Source: an uncultured Actinoplanes sp. (GTDB lineage: Bacteria; Actinomycetota; Actinomycetes; Mycobacteriales; Micromonosporaceae). Taken from it: 28,369 nucleotides of DNA. The stretch is taken from positions 1 to 28,369 of the forward strand of contig NZ_CAKUCL010000071.1 of the NCBI RefSeq assembly GCF_934643405.1, written 5' to 3'. The notes below the pieces were generated by a model. It saw nothing but the letters and a program-made list of their open reading frames with translations, had not been told where the DNA came from and searched no databases. Positions within the stretch are counted from its first letter, which is position 1. Each line of letters opens with the position of its first letter. The position numbers and the translations under genes were made by a program. Shown piece by piece: positions 8,208 through 14,460 of the stretch.

Positions 8208-8253
8208 ATGGTCCGGTTGAAGGACCAATCCACGCGCGGCGGGGAGGACCAAT
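8208..8253. promoter_or_regulatory. Candidate MocR operator in the EamA/MocR divergent gap
   Basis: The 65-bp divergent gap contains AGGACCAAT twice as an exact direct repeat (8221-8229 and 8245-8253, start-to-start 24 bp, the second running into the MocR start codon) plus an inverted half TGGTCC at 8209-8214, so TGGTCC and GGACCA face each other around a 7-nt spacer. MocR regulators generally bind repeated half-sites in front of their own divergent gene. The assignment is inference. Confidence 0.5.
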
Positions 8254-9808
8254 GTCCGACTTCCTCCAGCTCGACCCGGCCCGGGCGCCCGCGAAGGGGC
8301 TGACCTCGTGGCTGGTGGCGGGCCTGCGCGCGGCGATCACGGCGGGCCGGCTCGCCCCCGGCTCCCGCCTGCCGGCGACCCGGCTGCTCGCCGCCGAGCT
8401 GTCCGTCTCCCGCGGCGTGGTGGTGGACGCCTACCAGCGGCTCGTCGACGAGGGCCTGGCCGCGGCGCGCACCGGCGCGGGCACCACGGTGATCGCCTCC
8501 CCCGCCGCCGTGCGGCAGCCGTCGGACCGGCGGCGCTCGCTCGACGAACTCCGCCTGCCGATGCCGCCCGCCGACGGCATCGACATCGACCTCTCCCCGG
8601 GCGTGCCGGACCTCTCGGCCTTCCCGCGTACGGCGTGGTTGCGCGCCGAACGCACGGTCCTGAACGAGGTCACAGCATCCGACCTGGGGTACGGCGACCC
8701 GGGCGGCGCTCCGCGGTTACGGGCGGAGGTGGTGGGCTGGCTGGCCCGTACCCGGGGAATCCGCGCCGAACCCGACGACGTGATCGTGGTGGGCGGGGTG
8801 GCGCAGGCCCTGGCGCTGCTGGCGCAGACGCTGCGGGCGAACGGGACCCGCGAGGCCGCGGTGGAGGACCCGGGGTCCCGCGGCGCCCGCGATCAGATGG
8901 CCCATTGGGGGGTACGGCCGAGGCCGGTGCCGGTGGACGACGAGGGCCTGCGGGTCGACGCCCTCACCCAGGAGGTCGCCCTGCTGACACCGGCCCACCA
9001 GTTCCCGACCGGCGTCGTGCTCAGCCCGGCCCGGCGTCGCGCGCTGCTGAGGTGGGCGGCGGACGGCGGCCTGGTGATCGAGGACGACTACGACGCCGAG
9101 CATCGCTACGACCGGGCTCCCGTGGCCGCGCTGCAGGGTGCGGCGCCGGACCATGTCGCGTACGCGGGAAGTGTCTCCAAGTCCCTGGCCCCGGGGATGC
9201 GGCTCGGCTGGCTGATCGCGCCGCGCCGCCTGCAGCCCGCGCTGCTGGAGGCCAAGCACGACAGCGACCTGGGCAATCCGGCGCTGCCGCAGCTCGTCCT
9301 GGCCCGGCTGCTCGCCACCGGCGACTACGAGCGGCATCTGCGGGCGGTACGGCTGCGCCAGCGGAAGCGGCGGGACGCGTTGCTCGCCGGGCTGCGGACG
9401 TACCTGCCCGAGGCGACGGTCACCGGCGTGGCCGCCGGCTTGCACCTGCTCGCCGCCCTCCCCTCGCCGCCGCCCTCGTCGCTCCCTTCGCCGCCGCCCT
9501 CCCCGCTCTCGTCGCTCCCTTCGCCGCCGCTCTCCTCGCTCTCGCCGCTCCCCTCGCCGCCGCTCTCGCCGCTCTCGGCGCCGCCCTCCTTCCCGCATGA
9601 AGGCGACATTCCGGACTTCTCGGATATTGCGTTCATGGCCGCCGCGGCGGCGGTGGGCGTGCGCGTGCATCCGCTGTCGTGGCACCGCATGACGCCCGGT
9701 CCGCCTGGTCTGGTGCTGGGTTATGCGGCGGAGGCGCCGGATCGGCTCCGGGAAGCGGCGCGACGGCTGGGTTCCGTGCTCACGCCGGCTCGGTCACAAA
9801 GTCGATGA
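8252..9808 (+). CDS. MocR-type regulator (GntR wHTH fused to aminotransferase fold), with Pro/Ser insertion
   Basis: A 518-aa MocR/PdxR-like protein. A GntR winged helix-turn-helix covers about residues 15-82 (SRLPATRLLAAELSVSRGVV); a fold-type I aminotransferase-like domain follows, with IEDDYDAEHRYDR (277-288) and the PLP lysine K310 in SVSKSLAPG. Such proteins are PLP-responsive regulators rather than enzymes. Start ATG 8252 has GGGAGG 4 nt upstream. The oddity is residues 403-446, a tract built almost only of Pro, Ser and Leu with repeated LPSPP units, inserted where homologues go directly from the LHLLAAL strand to the GVRVHPLSWH segment, so the small domain is split by a low-complexity loop. 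Its last 29 bp overlap the convergent DUF3097 gene. Confidence 0.9.
   Translation: MSDFLQLDPARAPAKGLTSWLVAGLRAAITAGRLAPGSRLPATRLLAAELSVSRGVVVDAYQRLVDEGLAAARTGAGTTVIASPAAVRQPSDRRRSLDELRLPMPPADGIDIDLSPGVPDLSAFPRTAWLRAERTVLNEVTASDLGYGDPGGAPRLRAEVVGWLARTRGIRAEPDDVIVVGGVAQALALLAQTLRANGTREAAVEDPGSRGARDQMAHWGVRPRPVPVDDEGLRVDALTQEVALLTPAHQFPTGVVLSPARRRALLRWAADGGLVIEDDYDAEHRYDRAPVAALQGAAPDHVAYAGSVSKSLAPGMRLGWLIAPRRLQPALLEAKHDSDLGNPALPQLVLARLLATGDYERHLRAVRLRQRKRRDALLAGLRTYLPEATVTGVAAGLHLLAALPSPPPSSLPSPPPSPLSSLPSPPLSSLSPLPSPPLSPLSAPPSFPHEGDIPDFSDIAFMAAAAAVGVRVHPLSWHRMTPGPPGLVLGYAAEAPDRLREAARRLGSVLTPARSQSR
9458..9589 (+). repeat. Pro/Ser/Leu-encoding imperfect tandem repeat inside the MocR gene
   Basis: This in-frame 132-bp tract is written almost entirely with CTC, CCC/CCT, TCG/TCC and CCG codons. 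The unit CTCCC(C/T)TCGCCGCCG recurs four times (first bases near 9458, 9479, 9509 and 9548) at uneven spacing, with CTCTCG/CTCTCC fillers. It looks like expansion by strand slippage. The strand is strongly pyrimidine-rich (nearly every base on plus is C, T or G within CCG/TCG triplets). Confidence 0.85.
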
Positions 9809-10583
9809 GACGCTCCATCGAGTTGATCAGGGGCGTCTCCACGTCCTTGTAGTTGTTCACCGACTTGAGGATGCGCCGCCACATGTCGGCCGGCTCGCGC
9901 ACCCCGACCGCCCGGCAGATGCCCTCCTTCCACGGCACGCCCGGCGGGATCACCGGCCACTTCGACAGGCCCACCCGCTCCGGCTTCACGGCCTGCCAGA
10001 TGTCGATGTACGGATGACCGGTCACCAGCACGTCCGGGTCCTTCACCGCGGCGACGATCCGGCTCTCCTTGGAACCCGGGACGAGATGGTCGACCAGCAC
10101 GCCGAGCCGGCGGTGCGGCGACGGCCCGAACGCGGCCACCGCCTGCCGGAGATCGTCGATGCCGTCCAGCGGCTCCACCACGACGCCCTCGATCCGCAGG
10201 TCGTCGCCCCAGATCCGCTCGACCAGCGCGGCGTCGTGAATGCCCTCCACCCAGATCCGGCTGGCCTTCGCGACCTGCGCCTTGACCCCGGCGACCGCGA
10301 TCGAGCCAGAGGCGGTGGTCTTTCTCTGCGCCGGCGCCCGCTCCGACGTAGGTCTACGCAGCGTCACGGCCCGGCCGTCCAGCAGGAACGCGGCGGGTGA
10401 CAGCGGGAAGTTACGCCGCTTGCCGTGCCGGTCCTCCAGCACCACCGCCCCGAGCTCGAATCCGACGACGGCGCCGCAGAATCCGGACTCCGCGTCCTCC
10501 ACCACCAGGTCTCGTTCGGCGTCGACCTCGGGCACCACCCTGCGTCGCCGCCAGTCGCCCTTGAGCACGTCCTCCCCATACAT
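9780..10583 (-). CDS. DUF3097 family protein
   Basis: A 267-aa protein that I recognise as the actinobacterial DUF3097 family. It has an N-terminal beta-rich part (VVPEVDAERDLVVEDAESGFCGAVVG, LEDRHGKRRNFPLSPAAFLLDG) and a C-terminal part with WVEGIHDAALVERIWGDDLR, LGVLVDHLVPGSKESRI and VTGHPYIDIWQAV, which resembles a Toprim-like arrangement (conserved E in WVEGIHD, D-x-L in LVDHLV); that structural reading is inference. The ATG at 10583 (MYGEDVLKGDW) is chosen because a TACCGT hexamer lies exactly 7 nt upstream on the minus strand with no Shine-Dalgarno, so the message may be leaderless. Function is unknown. Divergent from the next gene. Confidence 0.85.
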   Translation of the reverse strand: MYGEDVLKGDWRRRRVVPEVDAERDLVVEDAESGFCGAVVGFELGAVVLEDRHGKRRNFPLSPAAFLLDGRAVTLRRPTSERAPAQRKTTASGSIAVAGVKAQVAKASRIWVEGIHDAALVERIWGDDLRIEGVVVEPLDGIDDLRQAVAAFGPSPHRRLGVLVDHLVPGSKESRIVAAVKDPDVLVTGHPYIDIWQAVKPERVGLSKWPVIPPGVPWKEGICRAVGVREPADMWRRILKSVNNYKDVETPLINSMERLIDFVTEPA

Positions 10584-10586
10584 GCC

Positions 10587-10606
10587 ACGCACGGTAACCC
10601 GTGCGT
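10587..10606. promoter_or_regulatory. Inverted repeat and -10 element in front of the DUF3097 gene
   Basis: ACGCACGG and CCGTGCGT (8-bp perfect inverted repeat, 4-nt TAAC centre) lie 3 bp upstream of the DUF3097 ATG. The minus-strand -10-like hexamer TACCGT (10596-10591) is inside the repeat, 7 nt from the start codon. A protein bound here would cover the promoter, so it is a candidate operator; an RNA role is unlikely if transcription begins at the ATG. Confidence 0.45.
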
Positions 10607-10659
10607 TGGGACACGTCGTTTCTGACGCTCCGGCCGAGACAGACTTCCCGATCGGCACG

Positions 10660-10665
10660 TACCCT
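10660..10665 (+). promoter_or_regulatory. -10 element, leaderless promoter of the following gene
   Basis: TACCCT fits the actinobacterial TANNNT consensus and lies 7 nt before the ATG at 10673. There is no Shine-Dalgarno in the gap (TGCTCGC). No convincing -35 is seen. Confidence 0.5.
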
Positions 10666-10672
10666 TGCTCGC

Positions 10673-11455
10673 ATGTCCCCCGCAGCTGATGCGGCCACCC
10701 GCACCGCGCGGCGCTCCACCCGGTTCGTGGCCTGGGTGCGCGCCTGGCGCGCCGGCCTGGTGCCGTTCGACGAGCTGGCCGACGAGATCGAGGCCGGCGA
10801 AGAGCAGATGGTCGCCGACGTGCCGGGCACCTGGACCGACGTGCCGGTGCGGCAGGCCCTGCCCATCTTCGCCAAGGTGCACCCGGACGACATCCGGCTG
10901 GTGCTGCCCGCGCCCGGCGACCCGCGCGGCCTGCCCGGCCCCGGCCCGCTCACCGGCGCCGCCCTGCTGGCCGGCGAGGCGGTGATGACCCCGTCGTTCG
11001 GCGTGGTTCCCGAGGTGCGACAGCACACGTCCGGTTCCGGTGTCGAGTTCGAGACGGTGCTGTGGCGGGTGTTCCCGGTGAGCGACTACCGCCCGGTCTT
11101 CCAGCTCGGCGCGGCCGAGGCCGAGAGCGAGCTGACCACGGCGCTCGGCGAGGCCACCGCCCAGCTGACCAAGCTCGACGTCGCACAGTGGAAGCCTGAG
11201 CTGGCCGGCGCGCTGCAGGCGCTGCGCCGCCCGGAGAGCACGGCCACGCTGCCGGTCGGCTTCGACCCGCGCGCCCGCCGGCTGTTCGCCCGCGCCAGCA
11301 TCCTCGACCAGGTGCTCGCGCTGGCCGGGACGAGCGCACCGGGCGGGGCCGTGAACAACTACGAGGCGCAGCAGCGCGACGCCGCCCTGCGCCCGCTGAC
11401 CACGGCCTGCCGGCAGGCGCTGGTCGCGGCCTGCAACAGCCCGCTGCATGCCTGA
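10673..11455 (+). CDS. Conserved hypothetical protein, unknown function
   Basis: A 260-aa soluble protein starting MSPAADAATRTARRSTRFVAWVRAWRAGLVPFDELADEI. No domain is recognised. It has an Arg-rich amphipathic N-terminus, a central segment LPIFAKVHPDDIRLVLPAPGDPRGL and a later LFARASILDQVLALAG segment. Features suggest a cytoplasmic alpha/beta protein; no signal peptide or membrane segment. Its stop overlaps the start of the Nudix gene by 8 bp, so the two are translationally coupled and probably functionally linked. The ATG at 10673 is supported by the TANNNT hexamer 7 nt upstream. Confidence 0.7.
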   Translation: MSPAADAATRTARRSTRFVAWVRAWRAGLVPFDELADEIEAGEEQMVADVPGTWTDVPVRQALPIFAKVHPDDIRLVLPAPGDPRGLPGPGPLTGAALLAGEAVMTPSFGVVPEVRQHTSGSGVEFETVLWRVFPVSDYRPVFQLGAAEAESELTTALGEATAQLTKLDVAQWKPELAGALQALRRPESTATLPVGFDPRARRLFARASILDQVLALAGTSAPGGAVNNYEAQQRDAALRPLTTACRQALVAACNSPLHA

Positions 11456-11942
11456 CAAGTACGCGCACTGCACGTTCTGCGGCGCCCGGTTCATCCCGCG
11501 GCAGCCGTGGCCGCGGCGCTGCACGGCCTGCGGCGAGGTCAGCTACCTGAATCCGTCGCCGGTCGCGGTGGCGGTCCAGCCGGTCGGCGACGGCCTGCTG
11601 GTGGTGCGACGAGGCATCCCGCCGGCGCAGGACCGGCTCGCGCTGCCCGGCGGCTTCATCGACGTGGGCGAGACGTGGCAGGACGCGGTGGTGCGTGAGC
11701 TGCACGAGGAGACCGGTCTGCGCGCCGGCGCCTCCTCGGTGCGCCTGTACGACACGGTCAGCGCGCCGGACGGCACGCTGCTGGTCTTCGGCCTGCTGCC
11801 GGCCACGTCCCCGGCCGCCCTGCCGGAGCCCACCCCGACCGAGGAGTCCCGGGGCTGGCAGGTGCTGGCCGAGCCGGTCCCGCTCGGCTTCAGCATCCAC
11901 ACCACGGTCGCCGCCCGCTGGTTCGCCGACGCCTCCGCCTGA
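11448..11942 (+). CDS. Nudix hydrolase with N-terminal zinc ribbon
   Basis: A 164-aa protein. A zinc ribbon is formed by C8/C11 (CTFC) and C25/C28 (CTAC), as in NudC-like NADH pyrophosphatases and related ADP-ribose-type hydrolases. The Nudix box is complete: G69-x5-E75-x7-R83-E84-L-x-E87-E88-x-G90-L, giving Mg2+-dependent cleavage of a nucleoside diphosphate linked to another moiety X. It is shorter than true NudC (about 250+ aa) and lacks its long N-terminal domain and the SQPWPFPxS motif, so NADH specificity is not supported; a conserved-type SESRGW-like segment is present only loosely. It starts inside the previous gene (8-bp overlap) and ends facing a second, unrelated Nudix gene on the other strand. 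Confidence 0.88.
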   Translation: MPDKYAHCTFCGARFIPRQPWPRRCTACGEVSYLNPSPVAVAVQPVGDGLLVVRRGIPPAQDRLALPGGFIDVGETWQDAVVRELHEETGLRAGASSVRLYDTVSAPDGTLLVFGLLPATSPAALPEPTPTEESRGWQVLAEPVPLGFSIHTTVAARWFADASA

Positions 11943-12020
11943 CCTCGGTCCCCGCCGCCCGTTCGAAGCCCGTGGCCGTCACCCGCCGGGAGCCGGTCAC
12001 CCGCCGCAAGCGCCCGCGCC

Positions 12021-12036
12021 GATAGCGGGCGCTATC
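12021..12036. promoter_or_regulatory. 16-bp near-palindrome, distal copy of the RHH-Nudix operator
   Basis: GATAGCGGGCGCTATC has GATAGCG/CGCTATC arms and differs by one base from the perfect palindrome upstream of the RHH gene (12776-12791). It lies 3 bp beyond the stop codon of the minus-strand Nudix gene, so the two copies bracket the RHH-Nudix unit. It has no U-run on either strand, which argues against a simple terminator. Confidence 0.6.
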
Positions 12037-12039
12037 GCG

Positions 12040-12465
12040 TCAGTCGATCAGGCCGGCGTCGCCCAGCGCGGCCAGCAGCAACCGGATCGCCGGGGCGCAG
12101 CGGGCGGCGTCGGCCCGGGTGAACCAGTCCACTTCGGCGATCTCCGCGGCGGCTCGCGGTTCGTCGTCCGGGGTGCCGCCGGTGAAGCAGATCAGGCGCA
12201 CCTCGGTGCCCGGTGGACGGTTGTGCGCCGGGGCGACGATCTCGGTGAACAGCGTGAGGCCGGCCGCGTCGAGCACGATGCCGACCTCCTCCTTGACCTC
12301 GCGCGCGGCGGCTTCGGCATAGGTCTCGCCCGGCTCCGGTTTGCCGCCCGGCAGGTAGAAGGCGTCGGAGCCGGCCGGCCGCACGACCAGCACGTGCCGC
12401 TCCCGGGTGTGCACCCATGCCGAGGCGACGACGACCCCGGCCGCCTCGCCCCCGGCGGCCGTCAC
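12040..12465 (-). CDS. Nudix hydrolase (MutT-like), second gene of the RHH unit
   Basis: A 141-aa single-domain Nudix protein with a complete box: G41-x5-E47-x7-R55-E56-V-x-E59-E60-x-G62-I. The segment FYLPGGKPEPGET is typical of MutT/8-oxo-dGTP-type and general nucleotide-pool hydrolases, but the substrate cannot be read from sequence. The start is the GTG at 12465, which overlaps the stop codon of the RHH gene as GTGA (4 bp), so translation is coupled. Being the second gene of a unit headed by a DNA-binding protein and bracketed by palindromes, it is probably controlled by that protein. Confidence 0.87.
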   Translation of the reverse strand: MTAAGGEAAGVVVASAWVHTRERHVLVVRPAGSDAFYLPGGKPEPGETYAEAAAREVKEEVGIVLDAAGLTLFTEIVAPAHNRPPGTEVRLICFTGGTPDDEPRAAAEIAEVDWFTRADAARCAPAIRLLLAALGDAGLID

Positions 12466-12767
12466 CGCTGCGCCTCCTGGTCGAGGAAGCGGTCGATCAG
12501 GCCCCGCACCACGGCGGCCATGGTGAAGCCGTGCTCCAGGCACCAGTCGCGCAGCTCGGCGTGACGCTCGGCGGACAGCCGGATGCCGACCAGCTGGGTC
12601 TCCTCGGCGGCCTTCAAGGCGGTCGCCTGCGGCGCCGCGCTGGACAGGGTCACCCACGACCGCGCCGGCGCGGATGCCTGCCGCTCCAGCAGCCAGGCGG
12701 TGATCTCCTGACGTTCGGCGGACGGCAGCGTTTCCAGGAGGTCGGTGAGTCGCTCGGCCGGAGTCAT
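12462..12767 (-). CDS. Ribbon-helix-helix (CopG/MetJ/Arc-like) DNA-binding protein
   Basis: A 101-aa protein. An N-terminal helical part (MTPAERLTDLLETLPSAERQEITAWLLERQ, residues 1-30) is joined by a linker to a C-terminal ribbon-helix-helix: strand TQLVGIRLS (57-65), helix A AERHAELRDWCLEHG (66-80), helix B TMAAVVRGLIDRFLD (82-96). This is the typical layout of small actinobacterial CopG-like repressors that dimerise through the strand and bind tandem operator half-sites. The ATG at 12767 lies 6 nt after a TATCGT -10 hexamer (12779-12774), so the mRNA is probably leaderless, and the 16-bp palindrome overlaps this -10. Autorepression is therefore likely. It overlaps the downstream Nudix gene by GTGA. 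Confidence 0.85.
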   Translation of the reverse strand: MTPAERLTDLLETLPSAERQEITAWLLERQASAPARSWVTLSSAAPQATALKAAEETQLVGIRLSAERHAELRDWCLEHGFTMAAVVRGLIDRFLDQEAQR

Positions 12768-12775
12768 CCCGCCAC

Positions 12776-12801
12776 GATAGCGCGCGCTATCGACCGCTAT
12801 C
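12776..12801 (-). promoter_or_regulatory. Operator array over the RHH gene promoter
   Basis: Reading the minus strand, GATAGCGGTC is followed directly by the perfect 16-bp palindrome GATAGCGCGCGCTATC (12791-12776). GATAGC thus recurs with a 10-bp step, then faces its inverted copy: the helical-phase spacing expected for RHH dimers binding side by side. The array covers the -35 region and overlaps the -10 (TATCGT) of the RHH gene. Confidence 0.7.
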
Positions 12802-13648
12802 ACCCTACGTGGACGGTGGTCCCGGCCCCGAGGTGGCGCAGTAGCGTCCGCTGCGCGGCGGCGGGCATCCGGATGCAGCCGTTGGAGACGCTGCGCCCGA
12901 ACGCGGCCGGGTGCGTCCACGCGTGAATGCCGGTGTGCCCGTCGCGGAGCCCGGGCGCGAGGTTCTCCCGCTTCTCCGGCACCGCGCCCAGGACCAGCGC
13001 GTCGAGTCCCGCGTACACGCTGCCACGCGTCCCCGTGCGACCCAGCACAAAGGTGCGTCCGTACGGCGTGGGCGTCGCCTTGGCTCCGGTCGCGACGGTC
13101 CAGGCCTGTTGCAGACGGCCGTCCCGGAGCCAGGTGAGCCGGTGCCCCTTCACGACGAGCTGGTCGCGGATCGCCCGCGGCGACCACCCGGCGCCCGGCA
13201 GCCACCCGACCCGCCGGTTGGCCGAGGGCAGCAGCACCGCCACCCACCCGGCCCGCTTCTGGACGATCGGCACGACGACCTCCAGGCCGCTGATCCGCCG
13301 TGGCAGGAAGGCCCGCGGCCGGCCACCGGGGGCGTCGTAGACGGCGAGCTTGCGCTCCGGATGCAGCGCCTCGACGAGCCGCGCCGTGGACCGGGCGTCG
13401 CGATCCTCGGGAAATCCGTCGGGCACGCCGAAGTAGTCGATCTTCGGCAGCCCCTCGGGAGCCGGCGCCGCCGCCGGCACCCGCTGATCCTGGGACGCCC
13501 GGGGCACCTGGGCGGCGACGCTCGCCGCCGGCGCGACCGCTCGCACCGTTCCGTCTCCCGCCGCCGCCCGGACGGCCGCGGCCCCACCGAGGAGCGCGAG
13601 CAGGCACCCGGCGGCCACCGCACGGGGACCGGTCAGCGACAACACCAC
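12800..13648 (-). CDS. Secreted L,D-transpeptidase-like protein (YkuD domain)
   Basis: A 282-aa exported protein. A signal-peptide-like N-terminus (AVAAGCLLALLGGAAAVRAA) is followed by a low-complexity linker (about 35-65), an SH3-like or ancillary region (about 70-165) and a C-terminal YkuD domain. The catalytic motif is H242-A-W-T-H246 ... S255-N-G-C258-I-R, with C258 as nucleophile. YkuD enzymes form 3-3 peptidoglycan cross-links or attach proteins to the wall; this one could also act as a carboxypeptidase. Not a lipoprotein: there is no lipobox at the end of the hydrophobic segment. Start is uncertain between two adjacent GTG codons (13648, 13645) behind GGTGAGG. Its stop codon lies within the operator array of the next gene. 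Confidence 0.85.
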   Translation of the reverse strand: MVLSLTGPRAVAAGCLLALLGGAAAVRAAAGDGTVRAVAPAASVAAQVPRASQDQRVPAAAPAPEGLPKIDYFGVPDGFPEDRDARSTARLVEALHPERKLAVYDAPGGRPRAFLPRRISGLEVVVPIVQKRAGWVAVLLPSANRRVGWLPGAGWSPRAIRDQLVVKGHRLTWLRDGRLQQAWTVATGAKATPTPYGRTFVLGRTGTRGSVYAGLDALVLGAVPEKRENLAPGLRDGHTGIHAWTHPAAFGRSVSNGCIRMPAAAQRTLLRHLGAGTTVHVG

Positions 13649-13680
13649 CTCACCCTAGGAGGCGACCGGCCGCGGAGCCG

Positions 13681-14460
13681 TCAGATCTCGCCGATCAGGT
13701 CCGCCACCGAGTTGACGATGCGGGACGGGCGGTACGGGTAGCGCTCGCTCTCGGCCCGCGTGCTGATGCCGGTCAGGACCAGGATCGTCTCCAGACCGGC
13801 CTCCAGGCCGCACAGGATGTCGGTGTCCATGCGGTCGCCGATCATCGCGGTGCTCTCGCTGTGCGCCTCGATGGTGTTCAGCGCCGAGCGCATCATCATC
13901 GGATTGGGCTTGCCCACGAAGTACGGCTCGACGCCCGTCGCCTTGGAGACCATCGCGGCGACCGAGCCGGCGGCCGGCAGCGCGCCCTCGTTCGACGGGC
14001 CGGTCGCGTCGGGGTTGGTGCAGATGAACCGGGCGCCCGCGTCGATCAGGCGGATCGCCTTGGTGATGGCCTCGAAGCTGTACGTCCGGGTCTCGCCCAG
14101 CACCACGTAGTCCGGGTCGAACTCGGTCAGCACGTACCCCGCGGCGTGCATCGCGGTGGTCAGGCCGGCCTCGCCGATCACGTACGCCGTACCACCCGGC
14201 CGTTGATCTGCCAGGAACTGGGCGGTGGCCAGCGCGGCGGTCCAGATGGACTGCTCGGGCACGTCGAAGCCCATCCGGTTGAGCCGGGCCTGCAGGTCAC
14301 GCGGGGTGTAGATCGAGTTGTTGGTGAGGATGAGGAACGGCTTGCCGGAGGACTTCATCCGGTTGACGAACTCGGGCGCCCCGGGCACGGGCTCGCCCTC
14401 ATGCACGAGTACGCCGTCCATGTCGGTGAGCCAGCTCTCGATGGCCTTGCGCTCGGACAT
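13681..14460 (-). CDS. HAD-IIA (NagD-like) phosphatase
   Basis: A 259-aa HAD-superfamily hydrolase with the NagD/p-nitrophenylphosphatase-like C2 cap. Motif I is DMDGVLVH (D13, D15), motif II is LTNNS (T after LIL), the Lys motif is VGKPNP and motif IV is GDRMDTD (D209, D212, D214). It should dephosphorylate a small sugar- or nucleoside-phosphate; the substrate is unknown. Two adjacent ATG codons follow GAGGAG; the second (14460) has the better spacing (4 nt versus 1). The ferrochelatase stop codon is TGATG/ATGATG here, so the two genes overlap by 1 or 4 bp and are translationally coupled. This puts the phosphatase at the end of the fabG-fabI-hemH cluster. Confidence 0.87.
   Translation of the reverse strand: MSERKAIESWLTDMDGVLVHEGEPVPGAPEFVNRMKSSGKPFLILTNNSIYTPRDLQARLNRMGFDVPEQSIWTAALATAQFLADQRPGGTAYVIGEAGLTTAMHAAGYVLTEFDPDYVVLGETRTYSFEAITKAIRLIDAGARFICTNPDATGPSNEGALPAAGSVAAMVSKATGVEPYFVGKPNPMMMRSALNTIEAHSESTAMIGDRMDTDILCGLEAGLETILVLTGISTRAESERYPYRPSRIVNSVADLIGEI

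Noticed and set aside
6396..8303. Long plus-strand frame over the serine hydrolase and antisense to the transporter, and other frames over 300 aa opposite fabG, hemH, moxR and the PH genes.
   Set aside because: They are out-of-frame shadows of high-GC genes: Arg/Gly/Ala-rich, no family motifs, while the frame in register carries complete catalytic motifs.
11943..12020. A tRNA-like TTCGAAGCCC segment.
   Set aside because: No cloverleaf, acceptor stem or matching T-arm could be found around it.
12462..13607. Single 381-codon minus-strand frame joining the RHH protein to the region of the L,D-transpeptidase.
   Set aside because: The YkuD motif is in another frame; the shared frame upstream of 12767 is Arg/Gly-rich shadow sequence, and the promoter and operator lie right before 12767.
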